NCBI GenBank assembly: GCA_030426005.1
Contig: JAUHZM010000140.1
Location: forward strand, 1 to 7,966
From: Gammaproteobacteria bacterium
Lineage (GTDB): Bacteria; Pseudomonadota; Gammaproteobacteria; Arenicellales; Arenicellaceae
Direction of reading: 5' to 3'
Length of the DNA: 7,966 bases
How positions within the stretch are numbered: position 1 is the stretch's first letter; each line of letters starts with the position of its first letter. Shown in pieces: positions 6,795 through 7,966 of the stretch. The notes under the pieces are model-generated. The model saw nothing but the letters and a program-made list of their open reading frames with translations. It ran no database searches and was not told where the DNA came from. Made by a program: the position numbers and the translations under genes.

Positions 6795-7966
6795 GGGCTT
6801 GTTTACGCAGTAGAATCTGACCGACACTGATGGCGCGCTCATCAAATGCGCCTTCGCAATAGCACAAATAGAATTCCCACATCCGCTGGAAGGCTGCATC
6901 GTAGCCTTGTTGTGAGATGTCCTCGATGCGCTCGTAAAAACGCTTGCGCCAGTCCCGTAGCGTTTGGGCGTAACTCAAACCCATGTCGTGCAAGTCTTCC
7001 AGCATAAGACGATTGCTGCCAGCGAACTGCGAGATCACGCTGTAGCAGGGCATAAACCCGCCAGGGAAAATATAGCGTTTTATGTAATCGACTTCTTTCA
7101 GCGCTTTTTGGTACTGGTTGTCATCGATCACGATGGCCTGAATTAATGCTTTGCCGCTTGGTTTGAGTAAGTGATTCAGTTTGCGAAAATAAGTGTCGAG
7201 GTATTGGTGGCCAATTGCTTCGATCATTTCAATCGACACCAGCTTGTCGAACGTACCCTCCACATCGCGGTAATCCTGAAGTTTCACCGTGACTTGATCT
7301 GATAAATTCTCTCGAGCAACGCGTGCCAAAGCTTCATCGTATTGCTCTTGAGAAATCGTGACGGTCGTCACCTTGCAGCCTGTGGTGCGTGCGGCATAGC
7401 AGGCGAATCCGCCCCAACCAGAACCGATTTCGACTACGTGGTCCGCGGGGTTGAGTTCCAGTACCTCGCAAATACGTTGCAACTTTCGCTCGGATGCCGC
7501 ATTCAAGTCGTCACCGGGCTGGTACAGCGCTGAGGAGTACATCATGCGCTCATCCAGAAATAAGCGAAAGAATTCATTACCGAGATCGTAGTGCGCCGCA
7601 ATGTTCTTGCGTGAACCCGCCACGGTGTTGCGTCGGAACACGTGATGCCAAGCGCGCAACACGTATTGTGCAATCTTGGCTAAGCCGGACTCCATTTCCT
7701 CGAGCACCACTCGGTTGATCACGAAGATCCGAATTAAGTGGCTTAAGTTGTCGACACGCCACAAACCTTCTATGTAGGCTTGCGCCGATCCGTTACTGCC
7801 ACCCAGAGCGACTTTGGTGTAACTGCGTAGATCGAAAATCGTCATGGTGCAATGCAGTTTGGCCTTCGGATCGCCCAGCACCGTTTTGCCAAGCGGGTCT
7901 ATGACTGTGATGCAACCGTTTTCAAGTCGTTGAAACAATTCGATATATTTGCTTCGAAAAAAGCGA
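6784..7966 (-). CDS. Cyclopropane-fatty-acid synthase-like SAM methyltransferase (5' truncated by window edge)
   Basis: This enzyme family transfers a methyl group from S-adenosylmethionine to the double bond of unsaturated acyl chains in membrane phospholipids. The frame is open to the right edge (last full codon 7963-7965). About 393 residues are visible and perhaps 20-30 are missing; the TTG at 7938 is internal, not the start. The N-terminal domain ends with 'GGSNGSAQAYIEGLW', matching 'GSLGLGESYMDGWW' of E. coli Cfa. The SAM-binding motif is 'VVEIGSGWGGFACYAA' (codons within about 7390-7437), preceded by 'AAHYDLGNEFF'. Compared with E. coli Cfa, the bicarbonate site is altered. Cys139 is Ser (7531-7533), His266 is Gln (7138-7140) and Tyr317 is Arg (6946-6948), while Glu239 and Ile268 are kept. 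Hence true cyclopropane formation is uncertain; methyl-branched or furan-type products, as proposed for UfaM-like enzymes, are alternatives. It overlaps the DUF2878 gene and probably leads an operon entering from beyond the window. Confidence 0.92.
   Translation of the reverse strand, partial: RFFRSKYIELFQRLENGCITVIDPLGKTVLGDPKAKLHCTMTIFDLRSYTKVALGGSNGSAQAYIEGLWRVDNLSHLIRIFVINRVVLEEMESGLAKIAQYVLRAWHHVFRRNTVAGSRKNIAAHYDLGNEFFRLFLDERMMYSSALYQPGDDLNAASERKLQRICEVLELNPADHVVEIGSGWGGFACYAARTTGCKVTTVTISQEQYDEALARVARENLSDQVTVKLQDYRDVEGTFDKLVSIEMIEAIGHQYLDTYFRKLNHLLKPSGKALIQAIVIDDNQYQKALKEVDYIKRYIFPGGFMPCYSVISQFAGSNRLMLEDLHDMGLSYAQTLRDWRKRFYERIEDISQQGYDAAFQRMWEFYLCYCEGAFDERAISVGQILLRKQAHAD

Noticed and set aside
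6795..6899. Upstream extension of the DUF2878 frame with an ATG at 6899
   Set aside because: It lies wholly inside the methyltransferase gene and encodes a stretch unlike the family; the ATG at 6794 gives the expected length and a coupling overlap.

Overview
The window reads as ordinary, densely packed chromosome from a proteobacterium, most likely a gammaproteobacterium. The evidence is a DarP (YjgA) ribosome-assembly protein, an AspC/TyrB-type aminotransferase, an AroF/G/H-type DAHP synthase and a cyclopropane-synthase-like gene followed by DUF2878. No insertion sequence, phage gene, tRNA, rRNA, CRISPR array or recombination site was seen. No gap without a gene exceeds about 140 bases.

Plus strand, 1-1754: the 3' end of an OmpR-family response regulator, cut by the window edge, then its sensor histidine kinase. 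The 88-base gap between them holds a perfect 11-bp inverted repeat. Plus strand, 1892-5116: darP, a class I aspartate/aromatic aminotransferase, and an 11-helix sodium-coupled (NSS/SNF) amino acid transporter. Minus strand, 7966-5097, in transcription order: a cyclopropane-fatty-acid-synthase-like methyltransferase cut by the right edge, a DUF2878 membrane protein whose start overlaps it by 11 bases, and a type I DAHP synthase. The DAHP synthase and transporter genes converge and overlap by 20 bases.

Two themes stand out. In the centre, a transaminase, an amino acid transporter and the first enzyme of the shikimate pathway sit together; the DAHP synthase carries the glycine associated with tyrosine rather than phenylalanine feedback. 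This suggests, but does not prove, an aromatic (possibly tyrosine) amino acid neighbourhood. On the right, the methyltransferase has changed three of the five residues that bind the catalytic bicarbonate in E. coli Cfa and lies next to DUF2878. That combination suggests a lipid-methylating enzyme that may not make cyclopropanes. No clearly undescribed multigene system is visible; the best leads are residue-level departures in known families.
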